Below, one piece after another: positions 23,037 to 36,960 of a stretch of 64,000 nt of DNA. The position numbers were made by a program, and so were the translations under genes. Numbering within the stretch: position 1 is the stretch's first letter; each line of letters opens with the position of its first letter. The notes under the pieces are model-generated. The model saw nothing but the letters and a program-made list of their open reading frames with translations, made no database searches and was not told where the DNA came from. The DNA comes from Aptenodytes patagonicus (lineage: Eukaryota; Chordata; Aves; Sphenisciformes; Spheniscidae). The DNA lies in the NCBI RefSeq assembly GCF_965638725.1, contig NC_134950.1, positions 137,693,636 through 137,757,635 of the forward strand, written 5' to 3'.

Positions 23037-26000
23037 CACATAAAGAGGAGAGGAATATGGATGTGTGCCTCAGTAAGTGGAGCACGGACCTTTCACACTT
23101 TGCATAACCAGATGGAGCAGAGAGTGAAAGAGATTAAAACCTCCCCTGAGCAAGGCAGTGCCCTTAGGAAGGGAAGAATGTAGGGCTGACAGCTATCAGC
23201 CCTCACAAATCCCCTCTTCATTAACTATTGAACCCTGGCATCCTCCAGGTTTTCTCTCACATGCCCTTCAGCCTTAATCCTCCCTGCTGTGCCCTGGGTT
23301 GCCACAATTCCTCTTCATGTCCCATCTATGCTGCTCGCTCTGTGCTGCAAGTCATCCTCCTTTAAACATTTAACTTGCTGAAAAGCAGTCACGTGCATTA
23401 TTTATTTTCCTTTCATCCTCTGAGTTTTTGCTGTGTTTAGATTATTTTACTGTTGTAACTGATGCCTTCTTTTGTTCAGATTTCTCCCAATACTCAAACA
23501 TTCAAACAGACCTTGAATAGGTGGCAACTGTAAGCACTGTGTATTAACTATCCCTCTGAGATGCACATGACCCATGGATGCAAACAAACAACAGCTTGCT
23601 GCCTACTCAGTTTATACAAGCACAAGGTAAGCCTTCCAGCTCTCTCCATAGCAAGATCTGGTTTTTCTGGAATACCATTTTCTATTTCTTTCCCTGAGGA
23701 AGCTGCAGGACCAAGGCATTAAATGACATAAGCAGTGGGTGACCTCATCTGTTTTCAGGGTAGTCAGTGTGACTCTTTTCTCTCACTCACCTTAGCCTGA
23801 GAAGAAATTGAGCGGTAATTTGGTGTAAGAGCTTCCTGTTACTAATTCCTTTCTTTAAATGTCTGCAGACCCCATCTCACAACTCTTTGGGTTCGCACTA
23901 GATTTCACAGTGATCAGAGATGGATGTTAAAACTCTAAGAAAAACAGAAATAATTTCCTAACTCTGGAGCACTGCTGTAATATCCCTAGTCAATGTTCTG
24001 TATTGTTTTCTTTGTGGTATGGAAAATTTCTTGGAGAGAGAGGAAAAAGCCGAGCACACACTGAAGAGTTCACTTGAAATATTTATCTTCCAAATCTAGG
24101 GTATCACTGGTGGTCAGCTGTGATATTATATATAAATCTACTGCAGATGAAACTGAGAAAAGGTTTTTCAATATTATTTTCAGCTAAAGCGGTGACAGAA
24201 AACATTATGAATGCAATAAACAGAAAGAGAGGGAAATGCAAGCTTATACAGAAAGGCAGATTTACATTTTCCCCAGCTCTTTGCCAGCTAACAAAAGTAC
24301 ATCTCTGACTCTGGGGTCCACTTTTATTGGACGTTGCTGCAGCAACCTTGCTCATGCATCTGGCTAAATTTGGAGGTTGCAATAACCTTCCTTTCCCCCT
24401 TGATATTAGAGATGCTAGAAACATTCTGGAGACTCACTTTAAGCAAAGGAATCCTTCAAATGAAACAGGTGTTGAAGATGAATCATTTTACTTGACAGCT
24501 TATATCCCTATAGCCCTGACTGGAAAAGCTGTATCCAACTGAAGAATAATAAAATTTTACATTCTTTTTACCATATTATTTTATTGATCACTGTCTTGTA
24601 GGATTATCAGTTAGTAAATCTTAATGTTTCCCTATCAAATGAGGATGCTGTGAGGAAATATTTTCTGTTTATTTTCAGACAGTGAAAATCCTGATTAAAA
24701 CTCTGTTCCTTTCTTTAAAGTTCTCATCTCTTCACTCCGTCTCTAACCCTTCTCAAGTGCTCATCTCCTTGGTCTGCTCAGAGCTGCTGCCAATGTTTTA
24801 ATCTCCTCTCACTACTGTAAATACATACCCAGAGTAGAAGGCTGCAATTTCTTTTGACTTGAAAGTCACACTCCAGCTATTTTCCAAAAGAAGCTTAGTG
24901 GCTTTAAGGCAGATCAGCTAAGGAAAGATCATGGTCTCACCCTGTGAGGGTATCCAGTAATGAAGGACAAATGTGCTTCTGAACAACTGAACATCTCTCA
25001 CCCCAGCATGTGAGGAGTCCAGGCACTGAGCTGGGAATACAGGGAAAGCCAAGATGAGTCCTGACGGTGAAGTTGGATAGGAGCATCATTACTACTGCTG
25101 ATCCCCCTCCATCTCCGCATTACGTAACTGACGTGAGGGAGTATAGCCTGAAGCACAAAAAGATGGCACTACAGCTGAGCTCTAGCTGTGTTCAGTCATA
25201 GGGAATAACATGGTGAAGCAGCCACCAACATCTAACACCTAAATGTGAGCTAGGCATACATGCATTTAAGAGGGTTGCAAACTTCTCCCAGGATTTCTTT
25301 CCACAGTCCTGCTGAAGAAGCCAATGCTTTTCTAACTAGCCAAGGGGTGTGACCTTCTATGAGATCCCACCCAAAATTGCTTTCATCTGGCCTGTGTCAT
25401 GAGCCTGGCGACTCTGTGTTGTGCGGCAGAGCAGCAAAGTCTTTGATCCACTGCTTGCATGGGAAAGAATTTGAATGCATTGAACTCTTTGTAGAAATGA
25501 AGTTTTCTTGGACCAGCCTGAAGGTTTGCTGGGCATCGCTCCTTCCCAGGGGGTTTTCTCTGATGTGAACCAGAACCATCCCAGCTCTAGCTCTAATAAC
25601 CTAGTATATTTTACTTCCTTCTGCACTTTAACTTTTAACACAGTCACCTTTTTAGGTCCCAAAGCTGCAGTTGTACCCCTGCTCACTAACCCATGGAGCA
25701 GCTTCTATAGATGAGGTATCCTTGAGGAAGAGCAGATCATACTATTGCCCTCTGGGGTATTTCTAATCTGGAAAAACTTTAAATACCAGTTTTGAAGCTC
25801 TTCTGCTGGGTTGGCTTTGTAGCGTGCTGAGACCATCTCACAGATACCTTAACAACTGCTACAAGTATTCATGCCAATTCTGACCCATTGTCAGCTACAG
25901 TGTCCTAGAAAAAAAAAGTACTTTTCATACAAGAAAACACAGAAGAAATACATAAAACAGATTTGTGTAAGTGGGATAGATATACTATGGAAACTACAAA

Positions 26001-29000
26001 CTTTGCCAGCTATTCATTGTGTTTCTAGGTGTCTTATATAACGAATATAACTCATGAAATGGACTCAAGACATTGTGGCTGACTTTGAAACTTTAATTTA
26101 ATTTTTTTAATGTAACTTTAATCTTTTTAAAGATTAAAGGCTACTTTCAGTTTGTTCTTTCTTTCTTTTGAAGGGGTTGAGGGACCTCCAGGGATTCTTC
26201 TAAAAGTACAGAGAGCATCAGAATGACTAAATTAAGGCAACTTCTGCTACAGTGAAGTGAAAGTATCAGAAGGAAAGATTGTTCCAGCTTCTGCAGTAAG
26301 CAGGGGTCTTTCTGGTGAGATATAGGCTAGAGTTTCTCTAAAGCTCTTTCACTTGTATTTGGAACTAAACTTTGATTGGAGAAGAAATCACAGAATTAAT
26401 CAACATTTTTTTCCTGTACCAAAGGGTGTCCAAAAATTTGAGATGTCTGTGTCAATGTTTAACCTCACAATAACAATATTTTAGTATTTTCAGAGGGGCT
26501 GAGGGAGGTTGGAGGCAGATGGGGAAAGAAGTGGTTTTGGCTCTTAGGTTTTCAAGTGATTCAGATGAAAAAGAACCTGGACCATTTCTCTGTATAATGT
26601 AAAAGCTGTTTCTTCCTTTTACCGTGTGGCACACATCCCAAGCTACTTAGAAGGTGCATGAAGGGAGTACAGATAATGACGAGGGGTCAGGAAAGGCATC
26701 TAAAAGGATGGAAGCTGTCAAATGAACAAATTGCATGTATTTTCCTCTATGCAGTATATGCATAGGCTAAGAAACCAAGAAAAGAAAGAAAATCTTCCAG
26801 CATGCTTTGTTTCTCATATCTGGCTTCAAAGCCAGATTCAAATGTTGGCCAAAGAAAGTACATAAATTCTGGGGCCTGTTCAATGGGAGGTAGTGATCCT
26901 TTTCAAATTCATAGCTCCAACAGAAAACCATCACTCATGGAATGAACTCCATTTGGTGAAAAACATTCTTTCCAGCTCTACTGAAAAAAAGAAAACTCGA
27001 AGAGAGAGAGCTAAACCATGTTGTACTAACATATGAAGACATACCAGAAGTGGAACTAACAGCAGCTTCATAGCTAAGGGGTAACATACTAACTAAGGTT
27101 ATCTTGATTTGGGTTATTGCTCTGTTAGAGTGTCCTGATAGATTTGCATAAGTAAATTTAAAATATTGTGTTATATTTATTTTGGAAACCCATGTTGAAG
27201 AGAATTAATTTCTCTAAAAGGAGTGCATTTTGGGAACTATTGTTTTCATAAGATAAGGTTTTTGTTGGCTAAACCAATGTAACACAATAAGCATGGTCAC
27301 AATGACTACCACTACCTAACCTGGTTAACAGTATTGCCTCTGTGTTTATTTAATTATTATTGCTACTTTATGGAATTTTCATTAATGCTAGCAGTAAGAA
27401 AAATCACCACCCTGTTGCCAGGGTCAACAGTCATTTATGAGAACTTGGTTAGCTTCTGTGAGTTAGTGTTTGGCACACATTTAAGAGCGTTTTCCCCCTG
27501 TAGTTATCCTCATGATTTGACATTTCTATTGCCATTCTCTTCTAAAAATACCCATTCTCATTGGGTATCACTTATATCAGAAAGTAGCCTGAAACTGAAA
27601 GTTTTAAAGAGGTGTGTGAAATTCAGGTTAGTCAACTCTGCTGTGAAGATGGACCAAAAGTTAGCTATAGGAAAAGGCATGAAGAATTCACAAGTCTTTC
27701 CAGCCAGCTCACACATGTTCAAGCAACATAAATCCCTTTTTAATTTTGGAATGTTTCACTTCATAGAATAAATGGATTAGAAACTGGATTAAAAAATGAA
27801 ATGCTGAAGTGTGAAGTCATGGCCCCTGTGCTGATGCCTATTTGCTGAAAATTCCACAGGGACCGTAAGACTGCCATTCTTCACACCTGCCTGCCTCTGA
27901 ATGGCCTCACGTGTACTTGGTGACATGTTAAACTGCCGGAAGCACTTAAGCAAAGAGATCTCTTCATGGTCTAGACACATCATGGTCGCCCCTCAGTTGA
28001 AGCTTGCTGCATCTAGCTGCACATCCCAAGAGTGTGGCTGGACCCTCCTAGGCCTGGTGTATGCAATTACTGAAGTCTAACTTCAGGGAGGCCAGGATTT
28101 TCCCTGGAGGAAAATCATCATCAGACTTTACATTCAGTGGAGCTAAAATACTATATACAGCTAAGAATCAGCTCCCCTATTGTTTCGATTCCATGATGGT
28201 ACATATATTCATAGCTGTGGTATGTACAGAGCTAGAGATAGACATATATGGAGCATTATAGTACTCTTTGCTCATGTAATTTGGCATTTGGATGGGTAGC
28301 TAACCTAAATACAGCCATGGTAGTTTGGCAGATGTCCATCTAATCTAATTTATCTTAAAATACAATTCTGTTTTTTAAAATGACTTCATTAAAGTAGCAT
28401 CTTCTGACTCAACAAGCTCATCCTCTGTGGGTACTTGGTGGCTTAGCTGCTTACTTTAACGACTGAAGTTTATTTTTGTCAATCATGCTCTTGACAGTCC
28501 TGCACTCTGAGGAAGAAATGATTTTGTAGAAGTAGCATTCTGGGAAGATCTCTGCAGCTTGGTAATTTCCAGGTTAGTTCACAAGTGATTTGAAACACCT
28601 ACACACACCTCACTACCCCTGCAGGTTCAGCTTTTTAATGTGAAAACTAAAGCTGTTATTTCTTGCACATGGATCATACATAGGAGAAAAGCCAATTCAG
28701 AACAAAAAATGTTGTAATAAATTGCTCACACAAGTAAATTACTCACACTCTTGCTCTCTTCAATGACATTTTTCATTTGAGAAACTACTCCCCGGCAGGA
28801 ATGAAGCGGTCACAATCTAGCCTTTGGCTAAAACACCTATAGGGCTGCATTCTGCTCTACTCTGAGCACCATGAACAACGTTTTAAACAATGCTCAAAGG
28901 AGTGGAGAATGCTACTCCATAACTTAAAGGTGTGTTTGTCACAAGTGACAGCGGTAAATATCTTCTAAGTAAAACTGTGCTTCAAAACCAATAAGCAATC

Positions 29001-29835
29001 ACCATGTCCCTGCAGAACAATATAAACTGATTCAATAGTCAGAAAGGACAAAGACAATAATCTGTCTTCTTTTAGAGCACAGAACATTTTCAGAACATCT
29101 CTGTGAGTTACCATTCTGTTGTCACTGAACTCTCCTCTGACTTCACAGTATGCTTTATATTCCCATCTTTATTTTACATTTTCAAAACCATTTCAAAGCA
29201 ATTTCAGTTGAGAAATAACATTTGACCAAATGTAAAATGGCTGAAGTCTGCTTTTCAGCTTTACTGCAATAAATTGGTGCAAAATACATTTTGGGGCAAA
29301 ATGATGCACAGAGATATAAACAAGCAAAAGCACAAATATTTTATCATGGAAGGCACACTCTAATTAGACAGATGAAGAAAGCAGACAGAAAAGTGAGCCA
29401 ATAATGATACTAATAGTGCAACTGAATGTATAATCCAAGTGATAAGATGACAGAAATGGAGCAAGAGACAGCTACATATATAGAAATTCAAGCAGCACTG
29501 TTGTTTAGCCAGGTTTGTTACATCCCCATGGAGACTCATGTCTCACATGCTAAGAGCCACTACTCCTCTCCTACACACATTAAAACCACTCACTTATTAC
29601 AGACACAGATACAAACAGCAAATCAAACACCTTTGGAAATAAGTCAAACATATTAATATGTCAGGGATAGCGTCTTCAGTAGTGGGTTTTTGTTTCAATA
29701 ATAAATCCCTGTGGGAGACAGAGACATCCTCAGTTTGGACATGAGTCCTCTGGAGGCCTTATTCACAGCTGACTAATAACTAGAGAATTATTTCTATTTC
29801 AGTAGGTTTTGGTCAGGCTTCTGACATACTGCATA
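23037..29835. other. Non-coding AT-rich stretch
   Basis: No supportable gene. A 145-codon frame at 27334-27771 (+) has no recognisable domain, codon pattern or splice context. A 24 bp near-perfect palindrome lies at 26116-26139 (arms CTTTAATCTTT/AAAGATTAAAG). Confidence 0.45.
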
Positions 29836-29887
29836 CATGAACATTAATTCTAACTAAAACTCATGAACATTAATTCTAACTAAAACT
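29836..29887 (+). repeat. Perfect 26 bp tandem duplication
   Basis: Two identical adjacent 26 bp units (29836-29861 and 29862-29887), each starting CATGAACATTAATTC. Perfect identity suggests a recent slippage or duplication. Confidence 0.95.
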
Positions 29888-32800
29888 TTGCTCCTTTAAA
29901 CCTATTTTCAGGCAAGCTACCCTATGGAATGTAATGGAGCTGTTTGGGTAGGAACCTCCCAAACCTCATACAAGAGCTAAGGGTTTTCTGTTATCATAGT
30001 AAAAGCACTCAAGAACTGCACATATGCGAAGAGGATGAGGTGCTATATTCTACCAGTACTGCAGAAGGCAGCAGTTTGACTAAGATCCTTTTTCAGACGC
30101 TTTCAGTCTGCTCTGCTTGATTGGCTTACCTTGTCTGCGTGTTGCCACACACCATTTTGAAGATCAGTTTGCATAGCTACTTTCTTCCTGTTTCTTATTA
30201 TTGCTCACACTATTTTGCACCAGCTTTGAGGCAATTGTCTTTCCTCCTTGGCATTAATTGAATAAACAGAGTTCTTTAAGGATCTATCTCTCTATCCACA
30301 CTTGGAACAAACTCTGAGTTGGGAGATAGAATAATTAGTACTTTCTGCAACTACAGAAATGGTAGCAGTGGACAAAGTTGTCCTGACAGAAACAGAGATT
30401 TTGGAGTCAGGCTTTTTTAACTGCTATTTCACTGTCCAAGAAAATGTTTGATTGTCTCTTCTTTTCTGGTGTATATTAAAGCAGAATAAAAGTAGGAAAA
30501 AATAACTTCTGTTCCAGGACTGTTTAAGTTGACAGAAGTTGTTTTCTAACAGCAGGTTGTTTTTGTAGGTAAAATACGCACAGATGAGCTCTTTGACTTA
30601 TATACAGAGGGTCTGCTTATTATTTTAAGCCCCTCTTTGCATTAGCTATTATTGGTGCCAGGCGTCTAGAGAGAAAACGTAACTTTCTTCTCATGGTTCT
30701 TCTAGAGGCAGGACAACAGACTAAGATCAAACCACGCCACCTCTGTTCCCACAGAGGTTCTGGGTTGTTGGAGGAATAACTCCAGAGCAGCTAACATAGT
30801 CATCCACAGTGGAAAAAGAAACATACTCATAAACCCAAAAAAACAGGGCAGCTCTCCTAGTCTCAATGGGTGGTAGCAGGAGGTGGCTCTAAAAGGAAGT
30901 CAAATGCTTTAGTTTATTGCAAGAAGTCCTTTTAACTTCACGCTAAACTGGGATGGAGGCATATACCTAACTGCAGGGCTCTACGTTTAGAACAATCTGA
31001 TGAAAGGAAACCAAATCCCAAGCTCATTGAAGTCAATGGCAGCATTCCCACTGACTTCAATGGGAACAGGAGGTAGCTCATGGTCATTACAGAATTGCTA
31101 AGAAGCTAAATTTATTTAAATCCAGATATGACAAACTTCTGTTTGTGATGGCTTCTCATAGAAGAGATTCCGGTAATAATAAGAGCTGACTTTGGTATTT
31201 CCATTCTAGCAAAAGTATTAGACAGCTAGTCTACTTAGCTCAAAATGTGCTTAAGTCATTAAAAAAAACAGGATACCACACCCAGCTTATAAAGCACAGA
31301 TTCTTAATGAAGCCACTCTTGAAGGAACTCAGACTGATTTTCACAGAGTACTGGTTGCTAGAAAGAACAGACATGAATCTAGAGAGGTTTTTGTTGCAAA
31401 AAGTATAATATTTAAGAGCTCAATACAGTGGTTTATTGTTGCTATTTTCACACAACTCTGTTGCTGCTTTGTTGTTGCTGCTGGCTTTGAAAGATACATG
31501 TAAACAATGGGAAAAGATTCACAACTTCAAATTAAGAGACTTCCGTTAAGATTAAAAACAGCAAAAGTTCAGCACTCAGTGTCCCTGAAAGGATGGACAG
31601 CCTAGTCCCTCTCTCTTTGCACAGGCAGTAGAAGGCACAGTATATGATGCGGCTTGCCTAGAGCCCCCGTTTCACGTTTGACACATAAGCAGCCTAGTGG
31701 CAAACCACCCTAAGCGATGACATGATAAAGAGCCCATAAAAAGTTCAATAGATAACAAAACTCTTGAAGAAGTGGAACTTGTACTATTGCTTCCTGAAAA
31801 GGTGTCACAAGGACTTCTGCACAACCCATAGAAGCAGCTCCTTTCTGGGTTTTGGGGGTTTTTTTTGAGAGCTTTTAAATTTCTCATGCGTTTCCCCAGC
31901 CAAAGTATAGATTAAAGTTATTTCAGTACTGCAATTTGAGGGATGCCATAACATTAAATTACACCCACTTAAATGATTACATCTCTTTAGCTACAAATGA
32001 TAAAATAAACGTATCATGTTTAGTGTGTGTACTTTGCATGCAGTCATATAGCAGTTTACATGCAGAGCCTTTCCCAAAGTAGCAGAGGGAAAAAAGTCCT
32101 TCTGGAAATCTTTACCATTACACTAACATATTTGATTGTGGGAAACAATAATTCAAATGAGGCAGAGGTTATGTTAGAAAAATAAATGAAATCAAATGGG
32201 AATAAAAGCTATAGCTAGAAGGACAAGTTTCAGTCAGTGTACTTTATTCTTATTCTTAACCTCGATTAATTGTTAAGAGGAACGTGACTATTAAATTATA
32301 TCTTCTGTTGGCTTTATGAACTTTTCTTTGCATACTTGCCCTCTCAGGGCGTATACAGATAATGCAAATCTATTTTTATTATCTTTATTCAAGTGGGCTA
32401 TAACATACACAGAAAATGTGTGAGAGAAGGGGGAAGCAGATTCTGTAGCAGGGAGTAAGAGAGAATAATTCTGCAGACAAGACAAACCAACTCTACAACA
32501 GGCAGTGAGGACTTTTCCTCACATTTTATTATTTGGCCCAGGGAAAGGAAAGACTATCTTTAGTCTTTTAAGAGCTAACCAAAACACCATCAGGAATCCC
32601 ACCTGTTGCTATTTTAATCCACAGCACATGATATATTTGTCCCTGGCCCCCCTGGGTGTCCAGTTCATGGAAGATACCAGCTGTAGTTGCCTTTATCTCA
32701 GAAGCCAGGGCTTTTCTGTCCAGCTTGCTGTTGCTCACACTTTGTGAGTTGCAGCCTGCCCAGAAGGTGGTTATGCACATCTTCACAAATAACTCTCCTG

Positions 32801-33464
32801 CTCCTCCCTGGTTGCTCCACACCTGGCTGCTTTATAAAATATATTTGAAGATATATTGGAAAAGAAAAGAGAACACCGGAATGGTGGTAATCATTTGGTC
32901 CTTGGGGGCAGTTCACCCCCCTTGCATATAGCAATGTTAGAAATACATTACAGTCTATATGCAGCTCTGAATTTGGATCTGAATTCCAATCAGGCCAAAA
33001 TCTAGTTTACATAAATATTCGTGCTTGGCTTATTTTAGAGGTAGACCTTGCTGCTGAAATTTAGGAGGAAAACTTGAGTCCATTTCCTCAAAACTGCCTT
33101 TGACTTCTGGCATTCCAGTCTGGAGCAGCACCCTGGTTTAGGACCCACAGCTCCAGGTGACTGACCCAAATCTATGCCATCCGCAGGGCCCATTCTGCCA
33201 GATTTTCTCCAAGCACACCTCCAGGATTAGGTCATGCACAAAGCCAGCTGGAGTGATGTGCTTCTGCCTTTTCTCCCATGTTTAGATCAGCAAGGCTCTG
33301 AGAAAGACACAGCTTCGGTCATTGCCCAGAGGGGGATGACAAGTCAAAGCAGCCGGGAGGGAACTGAAACTGGGGGCACTGAAAGCAGCTCCAACTTATG
33401 TGTTAGTTAAATACATGCTAGTTAAATATCCATTGGGAGAGTGAGAGAGAGAGCAGGCATGACT
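29888..33464. other. Non-coding stretch
   Basis: No supportable exon. It includes palindromic repeat copy 2 at 31022-31070. Several short frames at 32500-32930 overlap on both strands without protein character. Confidence 0.45.
31022..31070. repeat. Palindromic short repeat, copy 2 (best preserved)
   Basis: CTCATTGAAGTCAATGGCAG is followed directly by CATTCCCACTGACTTCAATG. The core CATTGAAGTCAATGG and its near-reverse complement CCACTGACTTCAATG form an inverted repeat with a short spacer. Confidence 0.7.
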
Positions 33465-33560
33465 GTGTAGCTCGGTGGTTAAACACTGCCCCAGGAGCTT
33501 GGGGTGCAGTCCCACAGCGAGCAGGGTATGGCTATTAACAGCAGCTGTGAAGCTGACAGG
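33465..33560 (+). mobile_element. tRNA-derived SINE or decayed tRNA relic
   Basis: TAGCTCGGTGG at 33468-33478 fits a tRNA/pol III A box, and GGTGCAGTCCC at 33503-33513 is a weak B box at the usual spacing. The downstream part does not fold as a tRNA 3' half in an obvious way, so I read it as the head of an old SINE. It could equally be chance similarity. Confidence 0.35.
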
Positions 33561-36500
33561 ACTATCAGGCAGTCAGCAGCTGACAGGGTACGGGAGAATA
33601 TATTTCATCCTGGGAATAACCACATGGCCATGTTTCCAAAACCAAGTGAAACAACAATAACAACAAAAAAAGGCTGAATATTTCACTCTGTCCCCCTTCC
33701 CCAAGGTTTTCATCTCATGGGACTGAAAAAGAAAAGATAAAGCAATTTGTTCTTAAGAAGAATGAAAGCAGCATTTGAAAAGCTGGCTTCTCCTATCTCC
33801 TGAAGTCTGTCCAGCTCTGCTCAATGTCCTGGGGACTAGGGCTCTCTGCAGGAATGGGAGTGACTAGGCAGGAGAAGAATAGACACATCTCCCAGATCAG
33901 GCAGACTGGAGATGAACATGTCTGAAATTGCCAACAGCACGTCTTCCCAGAAAAATGGTGGAATGCTCAAACCATGGGTGCAGAGGGGAGGGAAGGTGCC
34001 CCATCACAAAAACCCCCCTTGGTGGAGCATGAACAAGGTGGCATCCTCTGAAAATACCTACCCTGAGGATCATAATGGAGCTTGGGCAGGAGAGGAGCCC
34101 AGGAGCTGGCAGCCAGCAGGGCTCAGGCAATGCCGATGCTCACCGCAATAGGAAGCAGCCCAGCAGCAGCTCTGGGAATGCCAGAGGACCCTGCCCACTG
34201 GATTGAAGAAGCCAGGCCTTTGAAAGTGTAGCACTGATGTTTTGTGACCAATTATGATATCATCTAAAAGCATGATCTTAAAGAAAATGCTGTAAATGCT
34301 TATAGTATAGTTAATTTATGATTTTAAAGAAGGTAGCGTTGCAGTTATAAAGTTCTATATTTTTCAACAGAATTCAGTGTCTTTTTTCTGGTGTCCTCAA
34401 TGCACTTCACAGAGGCTTTCTTTGCTTCACAACATATCTAGAAACAAGACAGTTATTGCTATCTTTTGTGACTGGTGAACTAAGGAGCAGAGAAATGTTC
34501 ATCACAAAATTTATGCGTCTGAGCACCAGCAATAGGACATACTGATCCCTTATTTTAACAACGGTCTGACATAGTTTTCACAGGTAGCATTCCTCAATAA
34601 TCATCTTTAGTTACATTTTTAGTATTGTGACTTCAGTCAGTCTAATGCCATTATATCTCTTGTAAAAAAGTATTTTGGATTTGTGTGATTACATAGGCAC
34701 AAACCAGACCTCACACTGGTTTGTTCCTGCTATAAGCCAGGAACAGATAATATAGGCATGGACACACCTGAAAGCAGAAGCCTGAGGAAATGTATCATAG
34801 CATCAGAAAACATACTGCATGTGTCTCAAATCTCATGGTAAGTTTCTTGGGCAGTCAGTCTAGTATCCCTCACGTACACATTAAATTTGGTCTAAAAGCC
34901 TGCAAAGCAAACAGACATGTTGCTGCCAGCACTCCTGCCAGGGTCCCAGCCACCCCAACTTCATCACCTGTGGGATTGCCTGACTCCACATACAATAACT
35001 CTCACAGGCTGCTGCCAGGAAGCTCGGCATTCACACACCACTATGGAGAATTCATATGGTTATTACTGTATGGAGAAGAAATGGAAGATCCAATGTGATC
35101 AATGTGCCTGCTCCCCTCTGACATGTTTGTGTGACTTAGCACACCCCCTTTAGCAAAGGTTGTGCCACTTGTGAGTTCAGTCATGGAATTACACAGCATA
35201 CAGTACAGTCTCTCCCTGGAGTATATTTTCCTTTCAATTTCTAGATATAGTTCACACTGTCCTTAAAATTCCTTTCATAAAGACATGTGCATAACATGAG
35301 GAGGTGGTAGATGTTACATAGTTGGGATAATTCCTCCTGCCATGCCTTGCTTCTTCATTCTTTTTGAACTAAAGATGGGTACATGAGATTGGAGTTCAGC
35401 AGACACTTTTTGCTGTGATCTCATTTTAAACTTTCCTCTGAGCTGCTCAGATACCAGTTGGTGTCCATATCAGTTAATGATTCATTTTCAGGTGGAACTG
35501 TGGAGTTTTCTCATCCTTTCCCACTCATTCCTGAGATTCACAGCATGTGAGGCTGGGCTTAGACCTTCTGTGGGCTCTCACAGGGTTCTCTCCGGCAGCT
35601 TATTCTGATTCTGCAAGAGGATGAAGGATGTCCCAGACCCTTTGAATCATGTCCTAGTGCTCTACACCGTGAAGGTCCCATCACCACAGACCTTGTGGGT
35701 ATATGGTGCACAAGTACCCACGCAGGTCTCACTCATTATGCTTGAAATATGTACATACTTGTCTCCAGCTTCTTGGCTGCCTGTAGTTAAGAACATGTAT
35801 TTTGATCATAACACCTCAGACTTCCTGAGAGAGCCTTACAGGAAGATGCACTCCAAAGTTACAGCTTAACAAGGGTTATCCCATGACATGTACCACCCTG
35901 CTTCCTTCATGCATTAAAGAAGATGCTTAGACAACTGTATATAGGAGGATCAAGCAAAATGTGTCTTGAAAAGTCATTAGTAATACTCAAAGGAAGTCTA
36001 AGTAGGCAGAAAGTAGAAGTAGAGTTGAGGAATCACCTGTTCAGCAAGAAGCAGTTTTTTCCAAAATTCCTGACTCAACTTGCAATGTGAGTTAGGGCTT
36101 TGCTTTACATTCATTTGTGAGGGCTTGGTGCAAGCAGCATATGCTTGTTCTGACTTGTCCATTCACTGAACCCCTAAGGTTAATACGGGACATAAGGACT
36201 GGGCTGATATTTCTTTGTTTGGTAATAAGAACCACAGCCTTATGCTTATAAGCAGTGACAGTCTTGAGATAACTTCCTTCCAAATCCCCTGAAGCCTCAT
36301 CTGAAACGGTTCAGTTGTTATCCCTTACACAAGTGCAATATTTATTGATATTTTTGTGTTCTTTGGAATCTGTATTCAAATCACAACAGTCAACACATCT
36401 AGCAGGGTAAAGGAAAGGTCTAGTTCCTGTGCATGGATTTTTACACAATCCAAACTGTTTTGTGAAGGTCATTGAAAAACAGGGAGCGAGTAAGAAAAAA

Positions 36501-36824
36501 AAACACAAGGAAACTACAGGATATGATTCATAAAAATCCCACGTCTCCTCTATATGCTCATACGGTCTTTGAAAAAATAAATAAAAGTTTTTGTTCTTTA
36601 GCAATGTTCCAGTAAGTAATACACATGCCAGAGAACAAGCAAGCTCAAAACAATGAGCTAAAATTAGAAGAGGCAGATTCAGCATCTAAAGTCACAAATA
36701 CACACACACTTACTTTATAGTGTGAAGGCATCTGGAAGAAATATAGTCACATGGACTGTCTGGGTGCTGGCATTAGGACTGTAGCTCAGGAGATTCTTCC
36801 GTCAGCTACAGGCTCTTTGTGGAT
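33561..36824. other. Non-coding stretch
   Basis: No supportable exon. A region at about 34390-34530 resembles the reverse complement of a MIR/L2-type tail (GAACTAAGGAGCAGAGAAATG word), but this is weak. Confidence 0.4.
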
Positions 36825-36960
36825 CCTTGAACAACTCTTTTAATCCTATCTGTGAAAAGAGACAGCAACTGACCTGCTTTTGTGGCTGTTGTGAGGATGA
36901 AACCCTGGGTGTTTACAAGGATCTCGGATTTTCATGTTGAGTGCCACTGAAATAAAATTA
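36825..36960 (+). mobile_element. MIR-like (CORE) SINE fragment
   Basis: The sequence follows the MIR order: CCTTGAACAACTCTTTTAATC, CTATCTGTGAAAAGAGACAG, GCTGTTGTGAGGATGAAA, GGGTGTTTACAAGGATCTCGG and GAGTGCCACTGAAATAAAAT. This corresponds to the CORE, the 'TTGTGAGGAT' block and the 3' tail. It is diverged but clearer than the copy near 12 kb. Confidence 0.65.

Noticed and set aside
22428..23085. Long Gly-Arg-Glu-Gly-Lys and Phe-Pro-Ser-Leu-Pro frames on both strands
   Set aside because: These are the translation of the TTCCC pentamer array. All frames are open by construction.
27334..27771. 145-codon plus-strand frame
   Set aside because: No similarity to a known family and no splice or promoter context. 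Treated as chance.
36311..36685. 124-codon hydrophobic minus-strand frame
   Set aside because: Its Phe/Leu/Cys richness follows the A/T-rich plus strand. No signal-peptide cleavage site or conserved motif was found.
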